Of a stretch of DNA of 64,000 nt, positions 1 through 8,172 are shown piece after piece. The notes under the pieces are model-generated. The model did not search any database, was not told the origin of the DNA, and saw nothing but the letters and a program-made list of their open reading frames with translations. The stretch spans positions 62,001 through 126,000 of the forward strand of contig NZ_LWEH01000005.1 in assembly GCF_001635455.1 (NCBI RefSeq), in the 5' to 3' direction. The translations under genes and the position numbers were made by a program. Source of the stretch: Vibrio sp. HI00D65. GTDB lineage: Bacteria > Pseudomonadota > Gammaproteobacteria > Enterobacterales > Vibrionaceae. Position 1 is the first letter of the stretch. Each line of letters starts with the position of its first letter.

Positions 1-877
1 TGCGATGCGCTACTTCATTCAACCTAGCGAAGATGGTATGTCTATCGACCATGTTAACCAGTACTACAATGGCATTGATGTCCACCACAGCTCGGGTATT
101 TTTAATAAAGCCTTCTACCACCTAGCAACTAGCAACGGTTGGGACATTAAAAAGGCGTTCATGGCTTACGCAACGGCTAACCAACTTTACTGGTCATCAA
201 GATCGAACTTCCAATCAGGTGCTGAAGGGGTTTGTAAGGCTGCACAACAACTAGGTTATGAATCATCAGCGGTGCGTACTGCATTTAGCCAGGTTGGAAT
301 TAGTGTTCAAGATTGTGGTTCCGGTCAGCCGAATCCGAACCCTAATCCGCCAACACCAACACCAACACCGGGCATCACGGCTCTTGAGTTTAATGTGCCT
401 GCACCTGTGTTGAGAAGCGGTAACGATCAGCAGCAATTCGTTCTAAAGAACAGCTCTCAAAGCGATGTTTGGATCCAAACTTACAATGGTTACGGTAACG
501 TTGATTTGTATGTTGCTATTGGTCGCCCTGCATCCTTGAATGATTATGATTGCTCGTCTACCAACTTGGATAACTATGAGTATTGCGGCTTTGGCGGTAT
601 ACAAGGGGATGATATCTACGTAATGGTATCTGGCGCACAAGGGGCAACGGACGCTTATGTAGCGATAAGCAGTGTATTGGAACTGCCTCAGCCTGAACCA
701 CAGCCAGAGCCAGAAGGTTCTTGTGTTGATATTCCTGAATGGAGCTCAAACATTTTCTATCCTGCAGGCGCTACCATTCAGTATTGGGGTAACCGTTTTA
801 CGGCCAACGTTGATAACTGGGGATCAGATCCATTCCAGAGTTACTGGCATTGGACATTTGACGGGATGTGTAACTAA
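1..877 (+). CDS. Vibriolysin-type M4 metalloprotease, C-terminal part (5' end outside window)
   Basis: Secreted zinc neutral protease of the thermolysin/vibriolysin (M4) family, cut by the left edge of the window; the frame is open from base 2. About the first 100 visible residues match the helical C-terminal half of the catalytic domain, with the conserved DVHHSSGIFNKAFYHLA segment that carries the catalytic proton-donor histidine. The HExxH zinc site lies upstream and is not visible. A Pro/Asn/Thr-rich linker follows, then a PPC-type beta-sandwich (about residues 125-225), a PEPQPEPEG linker and an aromatic-rich C-terminal domain resembling chitin-binding CBM5/12. The modular tail suggests action on chitin-associated or particulate protein. 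Family assignment is solid; the chitin-binding role is inferred. Confidence 0.88.
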   Translation, partial: AMRYFIQPSEDGMSIDHVNQYYNGIDVHHSSGIFNKAFYHLATSNGWDIKKAFMAYATANQLYWSSRSNFQSGAEGVCKAAQQLGYESSAVRTAFSQVGISVQDCGSGQPNPNPNPPTPTPTPGITALEFNVPAPVLRSGNDQQQFVLKNSSQSDVWIQTYNGYGNVDLYVAIGRPASLNDYDCSSTNLDNYEYCGFGGIQGDDIYVMVSGAQGATDAYVAISSVLELPQPEPQPEPEGSCVDIPEWSSNIFYPAGATIQYWGNRFTANVDNWGSDPFQSYWHWTFDGMCN

Positions 878-909
878 CTTAACCCGTTAATCCAATAGAA
901 AAGTCGAAC

Positions 910-940
910 AAAGGGAGTGCTAAAAAGTACTCCCTTTATT
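910..940 (+). terminator. Intrinsic terminator of the M4 protease gene
   Basis: An 11-bp stem (AAAGGGAGTGC with GTACTCCCTTT, one G-T pair) closes a TAAAAA loop and runs into a short T-rich tail, 32 bases after the protease stop codon. Confidence 0.8.
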
Positions 941-1076
941 CGTTAATAATGAGATGTAACGACGTATAAGATGCTTGTGTCACTCTTCTAGGCGCTAGAT
1001 TATAAATGATAAATATTCAGGACTTTTGTAGAACGGTTTAACTAGGAAGTCGGTTATTCATGGAGAGCTATCATAT

Positions 1077-1454
1077 ATGAGAGTAAGTCATCTAGATCAC
1101 CTTGTATTAACTGTTAAAAATATCGAGATAACTGTAGATTTCTATGAGAGAGTGTTAGGAATGAAACCTATACAGTTTGGAGAGGGACGCTGGGCATTAT
1201 CGTTTGGCAACCAAAAGATAAATCTCCATCAGCAAGGGAAAGAGTTCGAGCCTAAGGCTAAACATGTTCAAGCCGGGAGCTCGGACTTTTGTTTCATTAC
1301 CAACACGCCCATTGATGAGGTGTCCGGTCATATAACGGGACAAGGTGTGATCATCGAAGAAGGGCCTTTGGAGCGAACGGGTGCGGTGGACAAGATCACC
1401 TCAATTTATCTACGAGATCCTGATGGCAGCCTAATTGAAGTATCGAATTATTAG
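1077..1454 (+). CDS. VOC (glyoxalase/dioxygenase superfamily) protein
   Basis: A 125-residue single-subunit VOC protein with two beta-alpha-beta-beta-beta modules. The first begins at HLDHLVLTVKNI, where the His is a typical first metal ligand. The second ends with YLRDPDGSLIEVSNY, with the conserved DPDG and a C-terminal Glu as metal ligand. Such proteins bind a divalent metal and act as isomerases, lyases or dioxygenases, or in resistance to small molecules; the substrate cannot be read from sequence. The ATG is preceded by GGAGAG with 9-base spacing. The gene stands alone between two other plus-strand genes. No lesions are seen. Confidence 0.85.
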   Translation: MRVSHLDHLVLTVKNIEITVDFYERVLGMKPIQFGEGRWALSFGNQKINLHQQGKEFEPKAKHVQAGSSDFCFITNTPIDEVSGHITGQGVIIEEGPLERTGAVDKITSIYLRDPDGSLIEVSNY

Positions 1455-1655
1455 AAGGTCGATGTCGGTGGGTTGTGCTATCCATAAACCAGCTACTCTA
1501 TTTAAGCTTAAAGTAAGACTCCGTAAAGCCAAGAGCCTCTGAGTAGTATGTAATTATGTACACATCTCGTTACGACAAAACAAGCGTGTAACTGGAACTT
1601 CTGGTTTAATTTACTTACAATTGAATGGTGTTTTATTAATCCAGTCTCAATCGTA

Positions 1656-2126
1656 ATGGTCAGAAAATCAATCACAATAACTATTAGCCTGTTGCTTTTA
1701 TCCGCTTGTGCGACGACCAGTGAAAATCCAACTGACGAAAACACACCAAGTAATGGAAAAGTGCTAGATAGCAGTGTAAAAGAGGCTGCGGTTAATGAGA
1801 CGGCAAGTGAAGCACTCATTGAGTCTGCCGCAAATAACGTTAACGACAGCTCCGTTATTACTCCAGAATACAGTGATATCAACAGCGATGAAGGTTCGGC
1901 TTCTCATGAGCTGAGTGAATTTCCTGAAGTTAATGAAAATACCCAAGAGACAGATAAACAAGCCCCTGAGGAGCATGCTAAGGTTCATAGCGAAAAAGGC
2001 TTGGGCAACCATATATTCAATAACGGGCCTACGAAGCAAGTCGTCAAATCATTGGAGGGGGTGACAGATGCTTTGAATGTCATGACTTTCGGAATATTTG
2101 CTTCAGGAACGCGACCAGCACAATAG
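1656..2126 (+). CDS. Predicted lipoprotein, unknown function
   Basis: A 156-residue protein with a short basic N-terminus, a hydrophobic core and the lipobox LLSAC near residue 18, so it should be lipidated by Lgt and cleaved by signal peptidase II. The mature part is acidic and rich in Ser, Glu, Asn and Thr, with low complexity through the middle and no recognised domain; this suggests a disordered envelope protein. The C-terminal 30 residues (around GVTDALNVMTFGIFASG) are more hydrophobic. No strong ribosome-binding site precedes the ATG, so the exact start is less certain. A good terminator lies 30 bases downstream. I do not recognise the family. Confidence 0.7.
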   Translation: MVRKSITITISLLLLSACATTSENPTDENTPSNGKVLDSSVKEAAVNETASEALIESAANNVNDSSVITPEYSDINSDEGSASHELSEFPEVNENTQETDKQAPEEHAKVHSEKGLGNHIFNNGPTKQVVKSLEGVTDALNVMTFGIFASGTRPAQ

Positions 2127-2496
2127 CTAGATGTTAAAAATCGCGACTAAAAAATAGGCGAGCCAATGGGTTCGCCTTTTTTGATCCTGAACTTGGTGAC
2201 TGGCAGTAAATTCGTCATGATTACGTAACGTTTTGTTTCTGCTCACTAACACAATAAGAGTTGGATTTGAGTAAGGGGTGCGTCAGCGCAGTTCGCTATT
2301 TACTTGTTATGGCAGGGAGTCGCCGTATTTAACCTATTGCTCTTGTGATATGCTCCAAGGGTTTGAATACTCTCCCAAAGTAAGCATTGAAATCTAATCT
2401 TACAAAGACAATGTCTTATATTCACTCGTGAGCATAGTAATATGCCGTTGTGACACAGTCAGTTAGGTTAAATAAATAAGAGTCTAGGGAAGAGAT
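2127..2496. other. Intergenic region, 370 bases
   Basis: It contains the terminator at 2156-2182 and otherwise no convincing gene, RNA or repeat. The AT-rich part after about 2400 presumably holds the promoter of the carbonic anhydrase-like gene, but I cannot place -35 and -10 boxes with confidence. Confidence 0.5.
2156..2182 (+). terminator. Intrinsic terminator (GGCGAACC-type hairpin)
   Basis: AGGCGAGCC pairs with GGTTCGCCT (one G-T pair) around a short AATG loop, followed by six T residues. It ends the lipoprotein gene and belongs to a set of near-identical hairpins in the first 8 kb. Confidence 0.88.
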
Positions 2497-3357
2497 ATGA
2501 AAAACAAAAGTGTGTTTTTAAGCGTCGCCATGGTTATGTTATCGGCACAGACGAGTGCGTCTGATACTAGCCATGAGGCGGTTTCAGACAGCGTTATCGC
2601 CGAACAAAGGGCACAACTGTCCGAAAATACACAAGGCAAAGGTTTTGGTCCACAGGCACCACGTGATCTAGCTTCATACGAAGGGACTAACGAGCGTCTC
2701 TTCTCTGATGCGCCAGATTCTTCCGCGATGAACTTATGTAATATTCACTTTCATAAAAATGCAGAGCACAAAGGCGGCGAGTTTACCCAGTATGCAGGTA
2801 ATGGTGACGGCAAAGGTTTCCAAAGTGGATTCAAATACACGGGTAAGCTAAGTGAGGCTGAGCTGAAGCCATTCGGTCAGGATATATGCCCGAGCGACCA
2901 TGGTTCACTTCATTCTGGTGATACTATCGAGGTGCATTATGTTTACTCAACCGCACAAGTGGGGCCTGGGGAAACATTGGGGGCGTGTTTCAATGATGCG
3001 ATTACCAACCCTCAGTTGCGTGTAGAAACCCAAGTTTACGTCTTAGTGAACGACGACAACGCTCTCGATTTTGAAGAGCTAGCTAAACACTCTAAAGTGA
3101 ACGGTTTGCACCAAGCGACCAACATTCCACAAAATACTGGCTCTGCGATTCAATATGCAGGCTCTACTACCGGACCTGGCTACAATGAGCAAGGCTCACC
3201 ATTCCAAGTAACATGGAGCGTGAGACCACAAGTGGCGAAAGTGAACATCGCAACAGTTGGTAGCTGGTGTGAGGGTAACGATTTTAATGAAGACCACGCA
3301 CACGGTGTGAGAAACTTAGTTGTAAACCCTAAGTTGCTGTCACCAATCGCCAACTAG
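2497..3357 (+). CDS. Delta-class carbonic anhydrase-like secreted protein
   Basis: A 286-residue protein with a cleavable signal peptide (about residues 1-21, ending near SAQTSAS). The mature protein has His-rich conserved stretches NLCNIHFHKNAEHKGGE, CPSDHGSLH and GDTIEVHYVY that I associate with bacterial delta-class carbonic anhydrases, the class first described in diatoms. These are zinc enzymes that interconvert CO2 and bicarbonate. Secretion implies a periplasmic or external role, for example CO2 supply or pH control. Several Cys residues could form disulfides. It is a monocistronic gene with a good site (GGAAGAG) before the ATG and its own terminator. The class assignment rests on remembered family resemblance, not a search. 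Confidence 0.72.
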   Translation: MKNKSVFLSVAMVMLSAQTSASDTSHEAVSDSVIAEQRAQLSENTQGKGFGPQAPRDLASYEGTNERLFSDAPDSSAMNLCNIHFHKNAEHKGGEFTQYAGNGDGKGFQSGFKYTGKLSEAELKPFGQDICPSDHGSLHSGDTIEVHYVYSTAQVGPGETLGACFNDAITNPQLRVETQVYVLVNDDNALDFEELAKHSKVNGLHQATNIPQNTGSAIQYAGSTTGPGYNEQGSPFQVTWSVRPQVAKVNIATVGSWCEGNDFNEDHAHGVRNLVVNPKLLSPIAN

Positions 3358-3390
3358 TTCAGTTTTTTCAACTGAAGCTTAAATATTAAG

Positions 3391-3415
3391 AGCGAGCCAT
3401 ACGGTTCGCTTTTTT
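3391..3415 (+). terminator. Intrinsic terminator of the carbonic anhydrase-like gene
   Basis: AGCGAGCC pairs with GGTTCGCT across an ATAC loop and is followed by six T residues. It is closely related to the hairpins at 2156, 4266 and 8114. Confidence 0.88.
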
Positions 3416-3609
3416 AGTAATAAGGGCTTTTGAGTGTTGTTCATTCGCGAGCCACTGTCATTAGGTGAATATTCTAAGCCAGTAATAAAGGCAAATTTAA
3501 ACGCCTTGGTAACGTTAGTAAAGAATCGATGAATAGTTCCTTTACTTCCTTTAAGTTCGCATATTACGTTCAGAAAATATCATGTTGATCTTTGAATAAG
3601 GACAAGTCA

Positions 3610-4236
3610 ATGTCGTTTGAGGGTGCGGTTACATTCTTTATTGCCATGTTTATATTTGGCATTACTCCGGGGCCAGGTGTATTTGCGATTTTGGCTCGTG
3701 GTATGGTTGATGGATGGCGAAAGTGCATTTCTCTTTCTCTAGGCATGATATGCAGTGATCTTATTTATTTAGCGCTTGCTTGTTTTGGCTTAGCAACCAT
3801 TGCGGAGAATTGGTCATTTGCTTTCGAGATCATTCGTTATGTCGGTGCTGCCTACCTTATTTACCTCGGATACAAGATGTTTAAGGCATTACCTGAAGTA
3901 CAAGATTCAGCAGAACACGCGGCCAAAAAAAGTCAGAAATCAGAACTTGCGAGCTTTGCGCAAGGTTTTCTGATCTCGGCGTCAAACCCTAAAGTGATTC
4001 TGTTTTATATTTCCTTCTTACCCACGTTTGTTGATCTGACAGTTTTACGCTTACAAGATATTGTCTTAGTTTCTGTATTAGCCTCTATTGCACTAATGGC
4101 TGGCTTAATGCTAATTGCAATGGGAGCAGGGCGTATGGTGATTTTGCTGAAAACCCCGCGCGCGCAGAAACGCTTAAATCAAAGCGCTGGTGGAATAATG
4201 ATTGCTGCAGGCTCATATCTGGCGATTAATCGATAA
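3610..4236 (+). CDS. LysE/RhtB family amino-acid exporter
   Basis: An inner-membrane exporter of about 208 residues, the usual length for this family. It has about six hydrophobic segments and the N-terminal signature FGITPGPGVFAILARG, plus ASNPKVILFYISFLP in the fourth segment. Members export amino acids such as homoserine, threonine, lysine, cysteine or leucine; the substrate cannot be assigned. I chose the ATG at 3610 because AAGGA sits 7-8 bases upstream; an in-frame TTG 18 bases earlier overlaps that site and is unlikely. It is a single gene with its own terminator 30 bases downstream. Confidence 0.9.
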   Translation: MSFEGAVTFFIAMFIFGITPGPGVFAILARGMVDGWRKCISLSLGMICSDLIYLALACFGLATIAENWSFAFEIIRYVGAAYLIYLGYKMFKALPEVQDSAEHAAKKSQKSELASFAQGFLISASNPKVILFYISFLPTFVDLTVLRLQDIVLVSVLASIALMAGLMLIAMGAGRMVILLKTPRAQKRLNQSAGGIMIAAGSYLAINR

Positions 4237-4593
4237 CAATGACTTGTTAAGCTCGATTATTTAAAAAAGGCGAACCAATTTGGTTCGCCTTTTCGTTAGC
4301 TATATGTAGATTCTATTTGGTCGTTCATGCTTTAGCTCAAATAATTGAATTAAAGTTGAACCGTATATAGCCTCATTTGATCTGAAAGTATTATTGATAG
4401 AAAGCTTATTTATCCCTTATGTGACAACGCTTGCAACTAGTTCTGGGTTTATAAAGTGAGCCCTTTCAAGCTATTTGTGGCGAAATGGATAGAGTTTTAA
4501 GTGTGTTACTCAGGGTGTATAGTTAATGATAAATCATTAAGTTATCTAATAGTTGAGTTGTCGAATCTTTAAGTTGTCTCTGATGTGGGTGTT
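4237..4593. other. Intergenic region, 357 bases
   Basis: It holds the LysE-gene terminator at its left end and then about 290 bases of AT-rich sequence upstream of the prepilin-like gene, with several short T- and A-rich runs. I see no gene, RNA or clear operator. Confidence 0.5.
4266..4293 (+). terminator. Intrinsic terminator of the LysE-family gene
   Basis: A near-perfect 12-bp inverted repeat built on AAAAGGCGAACC and GGTTCGCCTTTT with a short AATTT-type loop. The flanking A and T runs allow it to work in both directions. Confidence 0.9.
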
Positions 4594-5154
4594 ATGAAGA
4601 AAAACGGCTTTACGTTAATTGAACTAATCGTTGTGATCGTGATAATCGGCATTATTGCTGTAGCGGCAGCGCCGAGGTTTCTTAATATCCAAGAATCAGC
4701 GAGAGAAGCGATGCTTGAAGGTGTTGCGGGTGCAATGGAAGGGGTTATTACACAAGTAACGTCTAAAGCTATTATCGCTGGACTTAACCCAGATGCATCA
4801 AATCCAGGTGATCAGAGCAACTATGTGATCGATTTTGGTATCGGTAGTGTTGAAGTTGACTGGGGAACACTTTGCCCAGAGAGCCGAGGGGAGTCGGGCG
4901 ACAAATTAACTATGATCGATTTTATGATCTTGTCTAATGATGGCAGTATAATTTCTGACTTTGGCAATAGACACACTGTCGTCGGATATAACCAACCTTT
5001 TAGTGACGATGATTTAAATAAGAACCATATAACTGATGACGCGTTACCGTCAGAGTGTTATGTACTTTATGACTCTTTCGGACGCTCTAATGCCAGTCAA
5101 TGTCCGACGGAAGGGTGTGTATGTACTGTTCGTGTTGTGAACGATGAGTGTTAA
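4594..5154 (+). CDS. Type IV prepilin/pseudopilin-like protein, orphan
   Basis: A 186-residue protein starting MKKNGFTLIELIVVIVIIGIIAV, the class III (prepilin peptidase) signal: short basic leader, G before the cleavage site, F at +1, E at +5 and a hydrophobic N-terminal helix. PilD would cleave after Gly5. The globular part has several Cys residues clustered near the end (CPTEGCVCTVRVVNDEC), suggesting a disulfide-bonded C-terminal loop as in MSHA-like pilins. I chose the ATG at 4594 rather than an in-frame GTG 9 bases upstream because it gives the canonical leader. No pilus assembly or secretion genes are adjacent, so it probably feeds a machine encoded elsewhere. Confidence 0.85.
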   Translation: MKKNGFTLIELIVVIVIIGIIAVAAAPRFLNIQESAREAMLEGVAGAMEGVITQVTSKAIIAGLNPDASNPGDQSNYVIDFGIGSVEVDWGTLCPESRGESGDKLTMIDFMILSNDGSIISDFGNRHTVVGYNQPFSDDDLNKNHITDDALPSECYVLYDSFGRSNASQCPTEGCVCTVRVVNDEC

Positions 5155-5187
5155 ACATATGAATTCATAGCATTTAGAGGCGGAATA

Positions 5188-5227
5188 AAAAAGCGCGTTA
5201 TTACCATTTGGAAGTAACGCGCTTTTT
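5188..5227. terminator. Bidirectional terminator between convergent genes
   Basis: AAAAAGCGCGTTA and TAACGCGCTTTTT form a 13-bp stem with a larger loop. A tracts on the left and T tracts on the right serve both the plus-strand prepilin gene and the minus-strand MATE gene. Confidence 0.92.
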
Positions 5228-5248
5228 GTATCAGTTTATTGGTTTATC

Positions 5249-6631
5249 TTAATTTGTCGGTACCGCATCTGCTGGTGGTAAGTCACGTTTCTTAATCACG
5301 TATCGTAAGCGAAGTAGCATCAGAGCTGCTGAAACACTCAAGCCCGTTAGAATGCCAATCCAAAAGCCTTCTTCGCCCATTGCTGGAACTACGTAGTCGG
5401 TTAAGCCCAACATCATGCCCATAGGTAGCGCTAAGCCCCAGTATGAAGCGATGGCTAAGATCATTGGGATCTTAGTATCTTTATAGCCACGTAGAGCACC
5501 ATTTGCTGAGGTTTGCAGAGCGTCACTGAATTGGTACATAGCGGTAAAGGTTAGCAATACCGCTGCCGTTGCGCTGATTACTGGGTCTGTCGTGTATAGC
5601 CTAATGATTAATTCCGGGAACAGTAGGAACATCGCTACCGAAAGCAACGAGATCAATGCTGCCACCAAAATACCGACTTTACTGCGCTCAATCGCACCAA
5701 GTTCGTCTTTTTCACCCAAAGCGTGACCAACACGAATCGTAATGCCAAACGAGATACTCATTGGGATCACGTAAGTCAGGCTCGATATATTGAGAGCGAT
5801 TTGAGCTGCTGCCACGTTCTCTGCACCAATACGGCCAATCAGTAATGCGATAACCGCAAAGATACTGCCACACACAGCGATGTTCATGCCGATTGGTAAA
5901 CCAAGCTTTAGAAGGTGAAGCATCTCTTTCGCTTTTGGCTTCGCATCGGCAAAGCTGATAATGGTTTTGTAGTGGTGATGACATTTAATGTAGGAATACA
6001 GCATGCCCGACATAAGCCAATAAACTAAGCTCGTCGCCCAGCCACAGCCCACAGCACCCATTTCAGGGAAACCAAACTTACCGTAGATAAGCACGTAGTT
6101 GACTGGAATATTAATCAGCAAACCAACTACCGAAATGATCATTGGTACTTTGGTGTTGTTCATACCTTCACAGAAGCTGTTCAAAGTGTAGAACAGGGCA
6201 ATACCCGGCACACCAAAGGCTAGGGCAAACGCGTAGTCACTGCCGATTGGGACGATCTCAGTGGCAACCCCAATCCATTCTAAGATCGGTTTAGCACTCA
6301 CCAAATAAGCGATGAGCAGCACACTCGCTATTAATGCAAGCCAAACCATCTGGAAGAACTCTACAGAGATACTATGGAAGTCACGTGCGCCGCGGTGGTA
6401 AGCAACTACTGGCGTTAACGCCATAATCACACCACGTAGCAGCAGTAACACAGGAATCCAAAGGCTAGTGCCAAGAGCAATAGCGGCAAGATCGGCAGGG
6501 CTGACTTGGCCAGCCATTGTTGTATCGACAAATCCCATCGCCTGGGTAGCTATTTGAGTCAAAATGATTGGAATCGAAAGATGCATAAGCGCACCCGACT
6601 CGCGAGTAATAGGACGAAGTTTCGTTAGCAT
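5249..6631 (-). CDS. MATE family multidrug efflux transporter (NorM-like)
   Basis: A 460-residue inner-membrane protein with about twelve hydrophobic helices in two MatE repeats, the usual size for NorM transporters. The N-terminal half has the family pattern around MGFVDTTMAGQVS and the NIPVNYVLIYGKFG...GAVGCG block, matching the NorM subfamily. These pumps use sodium or proton gradients to export cationic drugs and dyes such as fluoroquinolones and ethidium. Vibrios carry several paralogues, so the exact one cannot be named. The gene is monocistronic; its 3' end meets a shared bidirectional terminator. Confidence 0.92.
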   Translation of the reverse strand: MLTKLRPITRESGALMHLSIPIILTQIATQAMGFVDTTMAGQVSPADLAAIALGTSLWIPVLLLLRGVIMALTPVVAYHRGARDFHSISVEFFQMVWLALIASVLLIAYLVSAKPILEWIGVATEIVPIGSDYAFALAFGVPGIALFYTLNSFCEGMNNTKVPMIISVVGLLINIPVNYVLIYGKFGFPEMGAVGCGWATSLVYWLMSGMLYSYIKCHHHYKTIISFADAKPKAKEMLHLLKLGLPIGMNIAVCGSIFAVIALLIGRIGAENVAAAQIALNISSLTYVIPMSISFGITIRVGHALGEKDELGAIERSKVGILVAALISLLSVAMFLLFPELIIRLYTTDPVISATAAVLLTFTAMYQFSDALQTSANGALRGYKDTKIPMILAIASYWGLALPMGMMLGLTDYVVPAMGEEGFWIGILTGLSVSAALMLLRLRYVIKKRDLPPADAVPTN

Positions 6632-7024
6632 GGAAGTTCAAAACACCAATATAAATGCACCAGTGATGGCAGGATGGCCTGTGTGCATTTTAGGATGTGC
6701 CCCGTTTGAGCGGCGACAATGTAAACACCTTACTGTATAGAGTCAAGCATTGGATTCATAGAGTGTCACTTGCTCAAACGTATGTGGTGGCTCTAATGCT
6801 TAAAACCGAGCTCCAAGGTTGATAAATGCATGATTTATCGGGGATGATGCTAGGGATATAAATTTATTATTTTCCACATCAATCACTAAGTAGTAGGTAT
6901 AAGTGATTGTTATGAAGAGACAAAGGCTAGTACAATTGATGGAATAAAAAACTAGATAGAAAAGCTGTGTCGCTAAGTGTAAAGCTATTTATCTGGCAGG
7001 TGTTATGCAAATACAGGGGTGCAA
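6632..7024. other. Divergent intergenic region, 393 bases
   Basis: This region separates the minus-strand MATE gene from a small plus-strand membrane protein gene and must hold both promoters. It is AT-rich past about 6840. I see no convincing operator, RNA or further gene. Confidence 0.5.
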
Positions 7025-7333
7025 ATGGAAATTACAGTTAAGAAAATCTCTAAAAGGTCTCTTTTCAAAATGCTCTTTATCGGCTTTAGTCTGAGCTTCT
7101 TTGTTTTCTTCTTAATATGTGGCGTCGCATCCATCTTTGGTGCGGAAACGGTAAAGTGGGAACAGACACCAGTCACAGGGCTGTCTGGTCTGTTACTAGC
7201 TTTGGCAATGTGGCCGATGTTTAGTTTGTTTCTAACGTTGTTTATGTGGTGTTTTGCAGCGTTCGGTTTGTGGATTTTCTCACTAGTTAAACCACTTAAG
7301 TTGGTCTTCAAAGAGACTACTATCTCCAACTAA
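7025..7333 (+). CDS. Small inner-membrane protein, unknown function
   Basis: A 102-residue protein with a basic N-terminus (KKISKRSLFK), a first hydrophobic helix around residues 16-38, a short hydrophilic loop with WEQTPVTG, and a second long hydrophobic stretch around residues 54-92 that could be one or two helices. It is therefore probably an inner-membrane protein with two or three segments. The ATG at 7025 is preceded by AGGGG with about six bases of spacing; the in-frame GTG at 7019 touches that site. I do not recognise the family and nothing nearby hints at a role. Confidence 0.65.
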   Translation: MEITVKKISKRSLFKMLFIGFSLSFFVFFLICGVASIFGAETVKWEQTPVTGLSGLLLALAMWPMFSLFLTLFMWCFAAFGLWIFSLVKPLKLVFKETTISN

Positions 7334-7536
7334 CCACCGTTAATAAACGGTTTAGAGTGGTTCGCAACGAGTGGTAAATATAGTTGTTTCTTTAAAATGC
7401 CAAAATAACTAAAGTAGCTAGTTGCCTATAGCAATGACTGAAGGTTATCTGCCCCTATCTCCGCTCTCGTTTTAATTTTTATGTGAATCATTTAATTGTT
7501 ACGCTCGCATCCGTATGAATGATTAGGTTAACCTTT

Positions 7537-7794
7537 ATGAAATTAAGACTGCTGAGTTTAGTGTTCGCGGTCGCCCTAAGTGGTTGTTCTTTGCTTGTGA
7601 CTGAAAGCTACTTTGGTGAAAGTTGGACCGGGCATCATATAAATAATCTCGAAGAGCAGTGGGAGGAGCCCCTCCAAATGAAGTCTAAAGGTGATGGTGT
7701 GATTGAGGCGGAATATAGAATTTTTAACGACAGTTGCACGTATACCTTTATCACGGATGATCAAGGTGTAATTGAATCCTATAAACGTTTTTAG
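7537..7794 (+). CDS. Small predicted lipoprotein
   Basis: An 85-residue protein with signal peptide MKLRLLSLVFAVALSGC, whose LSGC lipobox predicts lipidation of Cys17. The mature domain is about 69 residues with two further Cys (one in NDSCTYTF) and a pattern of short beta strands ending in VIESYKRF. That resembles small periplasm-facing lipoproteins that bind other envelope proteins, but I cannot name a family. An ATG six codons upstream is possible; I prefer 7537 because it gives a standard lipoprotein signal. Confidence 0.75.
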   Translation: MKLRLLSLVFAVALSGCSLLVTESYFGESWTGHHINNLEEQWEEPLQMKSKGDGVIEAEYRIFNDSCTYTFITDDQGVIESYKRF

Positions 7795-7832
7795 GAACAT
7801 GTAAACCAATAGGGTAAACACCCATAAACACT

Positions 7833-7859
7833 ATGGCGCCAATATCAACTTGGCGCTAT
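7833..7859. terminator. Hairpin between convergent small genes
   Basis: ATGGCGCCAA pairs with TTGGCGCTAT (one G-T pair) around a seven-base loop. No T tract follows on either strand, so terminator function for the lipoprotein gene (plus) or the 35-residue protein gene (minus) is only probable. Confidence 0.5.
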
Positions 7860-7915
7860 CTATCTTGTCCATACCAACACGTCTTAGTTTCAGACTTAGC
7901 GCCATATAAGCAATC

Positions 7916-8023
7916 TTACTGCCACAAAGCCAGCAGAAACACAAATAGCCCAATCACAAGCGTTACTTTTAGAAATAAGCCAAGAGGGCTCCCACCTTTT
8001 GGCGCTTTATTGCAACATCCCAT
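7916..8023 (-). CDS. 35-residue single-span membrane protein
   Basis: A very short gene, read directly from the sequence: it starts MGCCNKAPKGGSPLG, continues as one hydrophobic helix (about residues 14-34) and ends LLALWQ before TAA. The N-terminus has adjacent cysteines (CC), a possible metal- or thiol-binding site, followed by a basic, Gly/Pro-rich stretch. A clear AGGA lies 7-8 bases upstream of the ATG, which favours translation. It sits about 90 bases beyond the gcvP terminator, on the same strand. The family is unknown to me. The reading frame and ribosome-binding site are facts; expression is inferred. Confidence 0.6.
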   Translation of the reverse strand: MGCCNKAPKGGSPLGLFLKVTLVIGLFVFLLALWQ

Positions 8024-8113
8024 AATTGTTTCCTCATTCTTCATTGGATTTATTCACCTTAAACCTTTCCCTTACGGTAAGGTCAATGTGTTTTTTATGA
8101 GATTTCAGAACAC

Positions 8114-8141
8114 AAAAGGCGAACCATTTGGTTCGCCTTTT
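8114..8141 (-). terminator. Terminator at the end of the glyA-gcvH-gcvP operon
   Basis: A 12-bp perfect stem, AAAAGGCGAACC with GGTTCGCCTTTT, around an ATTT loop. It lies 32 bases past the gcvP stop codon and is nearly identical to the hairpin at 4266. Confidence 0.9.
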
Positions 8142-8172
8142 GTTATGTTTTGCTGCTTAGCGCCGCTACGAA

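Noticed and set aside
1508..1882. 124-codon minus-strand open frame opposite the lipoprotein gene
   Set aside because: It is antisense to a plus-strand gene with a clear lipoprotein signal and has no ribosome-binding site or family features.
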